DNA of 64,000 nt from positions 21,298,492 through 21,362,491 of the forward strand of contig OX104120.1 of the NCBI GenBank assembly GCA_944474755.1, given 5' to 3'. Both the position numbers and the translations under genes were made by a program. Origin of the DNA: Limnoperna fortunei. Taxonomy: Eukaryota; Mollusca; Bivalvia; Mytilida; Modiolidae. Shown one piece after another: positions 14,201 through 23,458 of the stretch (the stretch's first letter is position 1; each line of letters begins with the position of its first letter). The notes under the pieces were generated by a model. That model saw only the letters and a list, made by a program, of their open reading frames with translations. It was not told the origin of the DNA and searched no databases.

Positions 14201-17200
14201 TAATTCTGTTAATTGGCAATACACCTTTCAAATTGTGTAAAATTATTATTAGATTTTACCATCTGTTTGTTTATATAATTATTTCATAGTGCAATTTAAG
14301 TATTATTAAGAACGATAGCTCTAGATGAGCTGCAGTTTGTAAAATTTTATATCGAAAATGTTAAATATTTATTTGAAGTACAGCGCAAATTAAAAGGCTT
14401 TTATGAAGTGTAAAAAAGACGAAGAGGAAGAAATTTTAAATAATTTCTTTAATAAATACAAATTAGCAATCATTTTATATACATGCTGATATTAAATCAA
14501 ATGTATTATTGTTCTTGGGCGTCCGTCGTAGTACACACATAGATAGAGAGTTGTGGCTCTAATTGTAAAGTATACTTTGCTTATTCAGTAAATTTTAAAC
14601 TATAAACATTTAATTAAAAAATCTAATATTCAATTTGTTTACATTATTGTATAACTGCTTTGGTGCTCACAGAAAAACATTTCTATATCTTAGGCAGTGG
14701 GTTTCAATACATAATGGCAATAAACGTTCTGGAATACATGTACATGTACAACAAAGTACATGTAGTTGTATGTAAATCATCAATTTTAGGTTAACTGTAT
14801 GCTTGGTAAATCTGTTAATATCGAAAACACGTACATAAAATAATCTGTTGAAATATAAAAACACATATGGTATGGGGGAGGGGGGGGGGGGGGCACACAT
14901 GTATAAATTAATGCTTGCTTTTTTTTACAGCACTATTCTCAAAGTTGAGATAATTTTACCAAGATGATTATTTCTTGCCTTCCACAATCGTCTATATGTG
15001 TAACCCTTTACAGCATATGATGAAATTTTAAATAAAACAAAATTTAAAAAAAAAGCTATTAAACCAAATCGGATACACCTATAACATATAAATCGAACAT
15101 CTCTGGATATGGGTGTAACCCATATCATTTCTTGTCGTTACGATAAAATCCGAGGTCTTCTGATTATTTATATTAACTGAATTTTCGTTGGTTGAAGTTT
15201 GGAACTTCAACCAATCAGCGTGGCCGTTTTATCAGATCATTTGGGTACCATAAATATTGACACGGCGTGTAATGACGATTAAAATATTTTGTTGACGATT
15301 TTTTTTTCAATCGCCCAGACGTTTTTCCTTGGGCCAGCTTTTCATCTACTTTGAGCACCTTTCAATCGCCCAGACAAGGTTTAAATCGCCACTGGCGAGT
15401 GGGCGACTGTCTATTTCAGGCACTGCTTTCCAATTTAAAAAACGCCACCTAGTGTCCATTTCCTGTTGAAACCTTTTGAAATGGACAATTGTCTGTGATA
15501 AATTTTCACGCTTCAGTTGAATGACAGGTGTCAATATCTGAGTTAGGAAGGTTATTAAAACCGCCTGCTGAATTAATTAATCTATGTTCATTATCCTATA
15601 TACCTGATGTTAATTGGAGGTAGAACCCCAGCTGTTTTATAGCTTAAATAAACAAGGTTACCAGTGACATCGGTGTTGTATTCAAGCTCACCTGTTGCCT
15701 ATGGCTATAGTAACATCGACTTATAAGGTTAATTAGATGAAAAATTTAATTGGCATAGACAAACAATATTAAAACAATTCAAAATCTTTATTTCAATATC
15801 ATAGTCTTTTAGTAATGATAGCCGTAGTTTTTTTAACAGGAAGTAAAAGGGGAGATAAATCATGTAAAACTGGAAATGGGTCAATTCTATCGCCGGTCGA
15901 TTGTGCTTCTCAGTTCGTGGCACTATAAGTTTGCTCACAATCAATCTTGTCAAATTCATCAGCTATGAAAATCGCATTTTCCAGGCTACGTCACTGTCCG
16001 AAGCAAACGATTTGCTATATATTGGTAGTGTTCATTGTATTAACTGTTATATCGACGGCGGTCCTTGCAACTTGCATCCTTACCGATACTGGCGAGTCGT
16101 TGGCGATTCTTATCTCGGGAACATTAAAGGCGAACATAATATGATAATGTCCCTGTCGATCTCCAGTGCTCGGTAGCGGTAAATCACGGCCTCTGTTCAA
16201 AACGTCGATGTGGATGGTATAATTTTCGACATTTAGCTTTCGAAATTCCTTCTGAAGCCATTTTAGCTTGGATCACGTGTTGATCACATGGTTTTGTAAA
16301 TGTCATAAGTGTCAGCATGGGATCACCAAACCTGAATAGTTATCATCAAAACGGACAATTAACACCTATTTAATTACTTTATTAGCTTTGATATTAAATA
16401 ACAGGTGATCAAAGAAAATTTATTAGAAATGTTTATTTTTCTTTGTTGTTATAAGCGGCCGATTTGATAGCATCTCGGCGATTTCGATAGCGTCTCGGTG
16501 TCGAGATGCTAAAACGGCCTGGGGAGAACACTGCCCTATACACCAAATATTGTCATCCTACCATGCGTAGTTACAGAGGAACTGTCGTAACCCCAAAACT
16601 TTAACGCAGTCGCTGGACCGTGAAATTGAGGTCAAGGTCAGGTGACACCTACCAGACAGTCATGTACTAGTCATCAGCAACCTATACACCTAATATTGTC
16701 ATCCTACCATGCATAGTTACAGAGGAACTGTCGTAACCCCAAACTTTAACGTAGTCGCTGGACCATGAAATTGAGGTCAAGGTCAGGTGACACCTACCAG
16801 ACAGTCATGTACTAGTCATCAGCAACCTATACACCAAATATTGTCATCCTACCATGTGTAGTTACAGAGGAACTGTCGTAACCCAAAAACTTTAACGTAG
16901 TCGCTGGACCGTGAAATTGAGGTCAAGGTCAGGTGACACCTACCAGACAGTCATGTTCTAGTCATCAGCAACCTATACACCAAATATTGTCATCCTACCA
17001 TGCGTAGATACAGAGGAACTGTCGTAACCCAAAAACTTTAACGTAGTCGCTGGACAGTGAAATTGAGGTCAAGGTCAGGTGACACCTACCAGACAGTCAT
17101 GTACTAGTCATCAGCAACCTATACACCAAATATTGTCATCCTACCATGTGTAGTTACAGAGGAACTGTCGTAACCCAAAAACTTTAACGTAGTCGCTGGA

Positions 17201-20200
17201 CCGTGAAATTGAGGTCAAGGTCAGGTGACACCTACCAGACAGTCATGTACTAGTCACCAGCAACCTATACACCAAATATTGTCATCCTACCATGCATAGT
17301 TACAGAGGAACTGTCGTAACCCAAAAACTTTAACGTAGTCACTGGACCGTGAAATTGAGGTCAAGGTCAGGTGACAGGTGACTGACTGGCAAGTACTCAT
17401 CATAAGCTACCTCTGGACCAAATTTGATGGACCTAGGGCTTGGGCTTACAAAGATATGAAGCAAGATGTCAAGTGTTTACGCCGCCGCCGCCGCCGGATT
17501 CCCATACATATGTCTCGCCTCCAGCGACTTTCGTCGCAGGCGAGACAAAAATGATTATAACAAAATGTTTATAAATTTTCAAAGAATTTTAATTTTAAAA
17601 CTTATTTAAAAAGCGTTTGTATATCAATGGTTTACAAGTTTTTCATTAAGGGCCATTGTACTCTTCATTTTCTAAGTGGTAGCCATCGGTAATTAGAAGT
17701 ATCTCGGATGTACACATATGGCGCGTAATCCATTTGAAACCAGCAAAACATACGAAAAATGAGTTAAATACGCAAAATCTTTGCATTTTTTATTTGCATT
17801 ACATATTTAATCAAAAGGTGGAAGTCTGTTCATCAGTACGATCTACGACACTTTTGTTTGCGTATATTGACCAGAAGCACCACTTAATCATGTTAATCGG
17901 ATTACCTGTAAAAACATCGATTCGACGATTGAACCTGCTGTTTAAAACTATCGAGGTGAAACAATTAAATTTCCTGTTAATTGGCATTGGGGTCATAAAT
18001 ATGTCGTTTTACACTTGGTATAATGAATTTGTAACGAAAAATTTTAGTACTTGTTGGAAATCAGGTGACGAAATTGATTTAGAATCTATCGTCAATTTTC
18101 AAATGATTTCGTCAATGACGAAAGTGGCGAGCGCTAAAAAATTCCCTGTGTGAGCAGTATTTCAGTCTGAATGGTTGCGTAAGGTCCTGTGAGCAGTATT
18201 TTAGTCTGATTGCTTAAGGTCCTGCAAGCAGTATTTCAGTCAGGAATATTACACAGCCTTATTCAGTTTTAGGGCAAGATTTGGCAGGATGAAGTCCAAT
18301 ACTTTTCTATAGTCAGGGCTCACCACAATGGGCGACAAGGACCTGAAGTCGCCCTAAGGCTCCTCAAAAGCGAAGTCGAAGTCGCCCTGTCATTTCCCTC
18401 AAGTCGCCAGATGGTTCACATGATACTTGTAAATCTGGTCCAAATACTTCACCCAGACTACCAATTTATCAGTAAATGTGTAATTCCAATAAAAAACGGC
18501 AAACAATATGCGTATTTAACATATTTTCAAATGATTTACGTCTTTCAAATGTATTACGCGCCATTTGTTTATTTACCGGATGTGACTAATTACCGAAAGT
18601 GAAACAACGAAGAAAAGTAATGTACAACGGCCCATAATGAAAAATCGTAATTTTTTTGATAAACAAACACTTTTAATTGGTTTCAAACTTCAGTTCTTTC
18701 AAAGAGTATTGTACTTTAACAATTTTCTTTGATAAGTATATGAGCTCCACTTGAAAGAAAAAAGATGTATAGTAATTATTGACATCATGATAAGTTCTGT
18801 AGATGTGTGTGCCATGAAGCAATTTGGATCAGCACAACTTTGTCGAAGTGAAAGTGTGCTAAACAGAAGAATTTTTTCTAGGTTTAATGCAATGGTATTC
18901 TATCCATCTTCTTTGGAAATTTGCTCAGATAAACATGGCATGTTCATAACAAACTATTACGAATATTATGATACAAGAACTCATGAATGAAGTTTATGTC
19001 TACACATATACAAATATTTTTGTTGGTCTATTTTTATTTGTGAATACCTTGTACGGCTACAAGTACTGAAGTAGATAGAAAATAGCTCCTATATCTGGTG
19101 TTTTTTTCATCGATTTAATGATAAAGGTTATGTGCTGTTTGATAAAGGCATACCATGAATAATAATGAAAAAGAAAGAAAAAAACTGAATCTAAATGTGT
19201 TATGGTTTTAAAACACAAGAGAAATAAATTATCAGTGATACTTGTAGGATTTTTTTATGGTGAGTCCTGGACTCATCACTTTTGAAAGTGGTAAGTCCCA
19301 ACAAATTTTCATGAGTCCCACATATCACAGATGAGTCCGGCTAAGTGCTTGCATACAACCGTTTTCTTTGATGACCGACCCATTCAATGTCTTTTCATAA
19401 AAAGATATAATATGACTTGTAGAATGTTTATCCCATGCTATTTTATATCATTAGTAGCTGAGTTTATAAGTCTTTTGGAGTATGATTGAACTGCACTCAT
19501 TACTTGAAACATGCTATGTTTGCTCATTAAAAAGAGACTTTTGATATCATATTTCTTCCAAACAACTATTACTCACCCACCCCCCTTTTTTCAGATCCTA
19601 GTCTATAGCAGATGTTTTTGATATAGACACAAAATAAAAGTTTATTAGATAATGTTCATATTGAAGATATCTTTGTACCGATCAAGAATTCTTACTTTAA
19701 AAAAAAATCGTAAGGAGTGCAACTGCAAGTGCAAGGTTCCGACCGTGTATTAAAATTTGAAACGAGTGCATTGTCAACGCTTAATTTTAACCATAAAAAG
19801 TGTCCATCAACGCTGCATGTTTATTGTTCAATAAACATCTTAATTAAAGCATATTTGCCACCCGAGTGATTGCTACCTGCTGAGAATCGGACGAAACAGG
19901 TAAAAATCGATCGCCATTTGTAAGAATATGTAATCCCGCATCGGAGACGGAACTGACATGACGGAAATTCGTACGCTTCTGACAACGACACGAACGCGTA
20001 CTGGGACGCGTTAGATGTTGAAAAGGTGCGTCCAGAACTGAAAAGACGCGTACAATACGCATCTATACGCGTTGCGAGGATCCCTGAATAATCCTGGAAA
20101 TTGATGTAAATAATGAAAAATGTATGTTACTACTTCGAAATTAGTTTTTGTATGGTCCCCTTGACTTCTCCCTAGCGTCTCCTGAAGTCTCCCTATCAGG

Positions 20201-23190
20201 GCCTAACTTCTCCCTGTTTGGCTGCCATGGAGAAATCTCTTCTCCCTACTTTTTTAGAGTGTGGTGACCCCTGTATAGTACTAAAGTGCAAACATAATTT
20301 CAGCAGAAGACACTTTTTATATTTTTCTTTTTTAACTATAATGGAGATAAATGCTTACAAGAAAATATTCAGTCAACTAGATAAATGTATGTACAACCAG
20401 AAACTAAGATGTCTAACAATTAATACCATAATAGGAATGTGAAATCATGTGGTTGTAAAACATTTAAAAATGGCATACAATACAACAAAAACATATACCC
20501 AAATAAGTGATGTTAATATTTATGATATATACCAGTATTAGACTTACTAGTTTCCACTACAGTTTTTGCATCCACCTTTGATTTGTCATCTTCATCCATT
20601 TTTTCTGTTTGTCCTTCATCTTTATTTTTCATTATGTCTGATAAATGTTTTTCATAATCTTTAAAAACAGGAGTCAATATGCAAAAAGGATTTTTTTCAA
20701 CATGACTTTTTATCCATGCTAAAACACTTTCATTCAAGTTCTTCAAACTTCCTAAGTAACTAGAATTTTTTTTCTCCCCACCATTAGATGGAGGTGGAGG
20801 CTTGGTCTGTCCATTGGGTTCTTTCACTTGTTCCATCTGCTTAACATCCTTATCTGCATTTCCATTGGTTACAGATCGTGTATTGAAACTAAAAGGTGTA
20901 CTAGCAGCAGTTGGTTTAAAACTAAACCCTGCAAATCCACTGAACTCTTTGTTCTGCAACAAAAATGAAACTGATTTATATACTTCTTAAACTGGCCAAG
21001 CTGTCCCATATGTTATATAGATCAAATAATAAAAATCTATCAAAGACAGAAATGACCAGATTTCAATAACAGGAAGTACATGTAGGTGAGCGACAGACCT
21101 GAAATTGAATTCCATTTTATGGGAGTCCATGCTGATGCTCAGGGATTTTTTTAGGATTTTGAGGGCTTTAGTCACTTTAGCGGATGAGCCGTATAAGCAT
21201 CTGCTCAGAAGCATGCATTCATTGTACTGGTGAAATATCATAGTAAAAAAACTGTATTCTTTCAATTGCAGTGTATAAATTGTTTTAAAAAATGATTATA
21301 ACAAAATGTTTATAAATTTTCAAAGAGGTTTAATTTTAAAACTTATTTAAAAAGTGTTTGTATATCAATCGGTTACAATTTTTCATTAAGGACCGTTGTA
21401 CTCTTCGTTTTCTATGTGGTAGCCAACGGTAATTAGACGTATCTCGGATGTACCAAAATGGCGCGTAATCCATTTGAAACCAGCAAAACATACGAAAAAT
21501 GAGTGAAATACGCAAAATCTTTGCAATTTTTATTTGCATTACATATTTTATCAAAAGATGGAAATCTGTGCGCATCAGTACGATCTACGACACTTTTGTT
21601 TGCGTATATTGACCAGGAGCACCACTTTATCATGTTAATCGGATTACCTGTAAAAACATCGATTCGGCGATTGACACCTGCTGTTTAAAACTATCGAGGT
21701 GAAATAATTAAATTTCCTGTTAATTGGCTTCGGGGTCATAAATATGTCGTTTTACAATTGGTACAATGAATTTGTAACGAAAAATTTTAGTACTTGTTGG
21801 AAATCAGGTGACGAAATTGATTTAGAAATCTATCGTCAATTTTCAAATGATTTCGTCAATGACGAAAGTGGCGAGCGCTAAAAAATTCCCTGTGATGCTG
21901 CACGCCAAATTTCAAGAGAATGTGACTGGTAGTTGCTGAGAAAACTGTTATGAAAATTTTCTACCATTGAACATTAATATTAAAAATTAACTAAGTCGGT
22001 TTACAGGAAGTAGGTGTGCGACAGACCTGAAATTGAATCCCAAGTTTTGGGAGGCCATGCTGATGCTGCATACCCAGAGATCATCAAAACTCAAAATCCA
22101 AGGGTGATGCAAGTCGGACGATGATCCATTCCCTTACTCATAAAAATTTTAGAGTGACATTTATTTATTCATAATAGTGTTATCAGTCTTTGTTTTTTTG
22201 TTTTCCCACTTGTGTTTTTGCTACCAGTTACAATATACATGTATTTTTGTTTTAAAAACTTCATTGTTTTAGAAATAAAGTCAAACTTTAGTATGGAGCT
22301 CAAAATTCAAGGGTAGAGGAAACAAATTCAAGAGTGGAGGAGCATCGCCCTTGACTAGCCTATGGTGAACCCTGAATTTTACCAAATTTCAAGAGGTTGT
22401 CATTAGTAGTTGCTGAGAAAACTGTTATGAAAATATGTTTCCCGCCCTCATGCCTGACATTCCCCATTTTAATACCCAGATTTTCACTCCGTGAAATCCG
22501 TCCAAAAATACCAAAATTGATGTCAGGCCTCGGAGTCATTATGAACTTTATGCCTTGGTGAATCTAATTTAGGACCTTGTTTACCTTCTTCTAACCAATT
22601 ATTAATGAAGAATTTACTCTAAGAATTGCACTCTAAACATAGTACATGTACATGTAAATATAAAACTGAACCTGTTACATTACCTGTGACGTGGCAGCCC
22701 CTCGTCTCTTGCCTTTCAGTATCTGTCTGGACTTCAACGTGTCCTCATTAGCTATTTCTATTTCTCCAGCCTGAAATTTAAGAAATTATTCAAAGCAAAA
22801 TTTCTACATGCATAGCGTATAGTAACAGTTATTCCAATAACTACAATGCCCCTCACCAGGCAGGCACTGTGATATTTCCATATAAAATACATGGATTTTA
22901 GAATATAATCCCAAATGTAATCCAATCCAAACAAGTTTCAATTCAAATGAATTAAAACAAAGGATTCACAGAAATGTGTTGCATGGTAACAATTTGCATC
23001 TTTCAGTTCAATGTCAACAAGTTTTGTTGTCCTCAAGATCATTTAAATTTATTTTGTATATAGCCATATCTCTTTAACCTTGACATAGTTCCTACAATAA
23101 AATTTGGTGTAGTTATATTACCTCCTCTGGTTCATCTTCCTGGTCCCAGTTTCTATCTGTAAGCTCTTTATCTGCTCGTCTTTTGGCCAT
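2283..23190 (-). CDS. NUP50: Nucleoporin NUP50, complete coding sequence in seven exons
   Basis: NUP50 is a nuclear-basket FG nucleoporin that binds importin-alpha and Ran and helps recycle import complexes. Coding exons (minus strand): 23190-23122, 22770-22684, 20953-20548, 9247-8933, 7870-7795, 6620-6505 and 2491-2283. The lengths sum to 1278 nt, 425 residues plus TGA, with GT/AG junctions and matching phases throughout. The start reads MAKRRADKELTDRNWDQEDE, the family N-terminus, followed by a basic ILKGKRRG segment in exon 2. Exon 3 carries the NUP50 domain (SVLAWIKSHVEKNPF, LTPVFKDYEKHL). Exon 4 carries FG motifs (FQFG, FSFG, FQFG). Exons 5-7 carry the Ran-binding domain (CKLFYQKDGAWAERGVGYL, VVRADTTLGNIILNIIL, GKNNVSLVCVPNPPVDKK, MLIRVKTTEDADQL). 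The human protein is slightly longer (~468 aa). The exon 4 donor is ambiguous (8933 or 8948, both in phase). An AG acceptor at 23198-23199, seven bases before the ATG, implies a non-coding upstream exon I could not locate. Intron 3 is 11.3 kb of nested transposons. Confidence 0.95.
3465..5095. mobile_element. Candidate DNA element with AAGGTCTTTCC inverted ends
   Basis: AAGGTCTTTCC near 3470 is matched by its reverse complement GGAAAGACCTT near 5087-5097, about 1.6 kb away. It lies in the last NUP50 intron. No transposase frame is visible and I found no clean target duplication, so this may be a non-autonomous element or chance. Confidence 0.35.
5364..6052 (+). mobile_element. Satellite-cored element P, copy 1
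   Basis: The left end carries GTGTGGACAC (a short palindrome) then CGTCTCGCCTGC. The right end carries the complementary GCAGGCGAGAC followed by A5. The core is about two and a half copies of a ~146-bp unit containing CTGGACCGTGAAATTGAGGT. Next to the right end are a GCC-triplet run and a hairpin (GCGAC/GTCGC inside GTCTTGCC/GGCGAGAC). Three other copies are in this window. The layout resembles bivalve pearl/HINE non-autonomous elements. Confidence 0.75.
6070..6496 (+). mobile_element. Hairpin-ended repeat N beside NUP50 exon 6
   Basis: The left end has a perfect hairpin TGTGTCC-ATG-GGACACA (6074-6090), then ATGCCCCC. The core has two copies of a ~170-bp unit (AAATGAAGTCCCAAACAGGA). The right end is a strong hairpin (6463-6491, ATGCCCCC paired with GGGGGCAT) followed by A5. 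It ends eight bases from the exon 6/intron boundary of NUP50. Confidence 0.7.
6690..7138. repeat. Probable repeat with GATACCCCGCC / GCGGGGGTAT ends
   Basis: ATGATACCCCGCCC at the left and TTGCGGGGGTATAC at the right are complementary. The core contains two diverged copies of a unit with CTACAAATGGGAT. It looks like another member of the C-rich/G-rich-ended repeats at 8.0 and 40.7 kb, but terminal hairpins are less clear. Confidence 0.4.
8014..8608 (+). mobile_element. Hairpin-ended tandem-repeat element R
   Basis: AGT-C-GATC-TAGC-GATC-ACT (8022-8040) forms a left hairpin, followed by AATACCCCCGC. Three copies of a ~140-bp unit (CGTTTTTCGTGGACTGTGAC) follow, then a GGAC/GAAC-rich stretch. 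The right terminal hairpin is at 8573-8603 (TATAACCCC with GGGGGTATA) followed by an A run. It lies in NUP50 intron 4 and has no coding potential. Confidence 0.7.
9377..9630 (-). mobile_element. tRNA-derived SINE, copy 1
   Basis: Read on the minus strand it begins GGGGCCTCAGTGGCCAAGTG and contains a B-box-like GGTTCGAGCC. It ends in the family tail CTGAATGTGGCGTTAAACAA with a CAAACAAGC run. The same head and tail recur at 41.9, 49.5, 54.7, 58.4 and 60.4 kb. Confidence 0.8.
9672..9895 (+). mobile_element. tRNA-derived SINE, degenerate copy in opposite orientation
   Basis: It contains CATCTACTATTGATCA, GTCAACACAGAGGTTGTGAG, GACAAGGATTGCCA and a CCAAACAACAAACA tail in family order, with many changes. 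It lies head to head with the copy at 9377-9630. Confidence 0.55.
10030..10331 (+). repeat. 39-bp tandem array (left part)
   Basis: About seven and a half copies of a 39-bp unit containing GATTGGTTGCTTAAGGTCCT then GTGAGCAGTATTT. The array is broken at 10331 by an inserted element. It resumes at 18149, where a little over two further copies run to about 18245. Confidence 0.9.
11242..15425. mobile_element. CAGTGCCTGAAAT-ended element with CTTTCC duplication
   Basis: CAGTGCCTGAAAT starts the element and ATTTCAGGCACTG ends it. CTTTCC flanks both sides (11236-11241 and 15426-15431). Subterminal GGGCCAGCC and GGGCGAGT motifs at the left recur as complements at the right. The interior is AT-rich and repetitive, with homopolymer runs (G15 near 13427, a G run near 14884). 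No transposase is visible, so it is non-autonomous or decayed. Confidence 0.85.
11507..13235 (+). repeat. Two tandem ~860-bp units inside the CAGTGCCTG element
   Basis: The block starting TCATATGTTCGATCTCTTCT at 11507 recurs at about 12362. Its far end GCGCTTGTGACCACTCATCC occurs near 12318 and again near 13194. Within each unit a shorter ~170-200-bp motif (GGATTATTTCATGATTTATA) also repeats. Confidence 0.75.
18314..20273. mobile_element. CAGGGCTCACCACA-ended DNA element
   Basis: The ends CAGGGCTCACCACA and TGTGGTGACCCCTG are inverted repeats. TATAGT flanks both (18308-18313 and 20274-20279). The ~2-kb body has no recognisable transposase; a 79-codon frame at 18751-18990 has no known motif. 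The segment 18430-18640 is a diverged inverted match to 21380-21560 in the CAGGGAATTTTT family. Confidence 0.85.
21140..21892 (+). mobile_element. CAGGGATTTTTTTAG-ended element, copy 2, compact
   Basis: This 753-bp copy starts CAGGGATTTTTTTAG and ends AAAAAATTCCCTG, with TGATGCT on both sides. The empty site CATGCTGATGCTGCA survives in the host repeat at 22057-22071 and near 44230, which proves the insertion and fixes its borders. It is the reference for the interrupted copy at 10332-18148. Confidence 0.9.
22075..22374. mobile_element. ~300-bp MITE inside element M copy 1
   Basis: The left end CAGAGATCATCAAAACTCA continues to CCAAGGGTGATGC. The reversed right end CAGGGTTCACCATAGGC continues to AAGGGCGATGC. 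Together these form imperfect ~35-bp inverted repeats. The host unit CTGCATACC|AAATTTC is split here. The target duplication is eroded. Confidence 0.65.
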
Positions 23191-23311
23191 ATTTGATCTG
23201 CGAATAAACAATGCAAAATTAATTTAAGTTCTTAGAATGAGAAATAATCCCAACTTGCAGGGATAAAATTTTTCTTTACAGAAGGAAAACTGTACAGCAT
23301 GTGCATTCTTC

Positions 23312-23458
23312 GGGACCAATATACTAGTAACTAGAAGGATGTCACTCATAAAATAAATTTGGGACCAATATACTAGTAACTAGAAGGATGTCACTCATAA
23401 AATAAATTTGGGACCAATATACTAGTAACTAGAAGGATGTCACTCATAAAATAAATTT
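23312..23458 (+). repeat. 49-bp unit repeated three times
   Basis: Three near-perfect copies of a 49-bp unit beginning GGGACCAATATACTAGTAAC, just upstream of the first coding exon of NUP50, in its 5' UTR intron or promoter region. Confidence 0.9.

Larger units (their letters stand above)
10880..16533. mobile_element. CAGTGTTCTCCCC-ended element inserted in the 146-bp array
   Basis: AGTGTTCTCCCCAG at the left and CTGGGGAGAACACTG at the right are inverted repeats. Subterminal GATAGCATC (left) and GATAGCGTC/GATGCTA (right) motifs reinforce the pairing. The array unit is interrupted at CAGCAACCTA and resumes at CCTATACACC. The target duplication is unclear, perhaps because the left end is eroded. 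Open frames at 15901-16200 have no recognisable domain. Confidence 0.75.
10483..17546 (+). mobile_element. Satellite-cored element P, copy 2, interrupted
   Basis: It begins CAAGTGTGGACACAGAAAAA and ends in the hairpin GTCTCGCC...GGCGAGAC followed by an A run. The uninterrupted sequence near 21281-21300 gives the empty site: an A6 run became A4 on the left and A5 on the right with no longer duplication. The core is a ~146-bp tandem unit, about two copies before and six after an internal insertion at 10880-16533. A run of GCC triplets precedes the right hairpin. Confidence 0.85.
10332..18148 (+). mobile_element. CAGGGAATTTTT-ended element, copy 1, interrupted
   Basis: Its ends CAGGGAATTTTT and AAAAAATTCCCTG are inverted repeats. 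TGTGAG sits on both sides (10326-10331 and 18149-18154), a 6-bp target duplication within the 39-bp array. Homology to the compact copy at 21140-21892 covers only 10332-10482 and 17547-18148; everything between is inserted DNA. A 139-codon open frame at 17734-18153 overlaps the right part, but the other copy has it broken, so I do not call it a gene. Confidence 0.85.
21045..22508 (+). mobile_element. Hairpin-ended tandem element M, copy 1, twice interrupted
   Basis: It starts ACAGAAATGACCAGATTTC and ends in a terminal hairpin (CAGATTTTCAC/GTGAAATCCG, near 22477-22500) followed by CAAAAA. The core repeats GCGACAGACCTGAAATTGAA and CCATGCTGATGCTGCA. It is interrupted by elements at 21140-21892 and 22075-22374. 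The second copy is at 44166-44694. Confidence 0.7.

Noticed and set aside
15901..16200. Overlapping frames of 60-91 codons as a transposase fragment
   Set aside because: No DDE/D or zinc-finger signature is visible, and frames on both strands overlap with equal openness.
17734..18153. 139-codon frame as a gene
   Set aside because: It lies inside a MITE; the near-identical sequence at 21480-21890 breaks the frame, so it is not maintained as coding.
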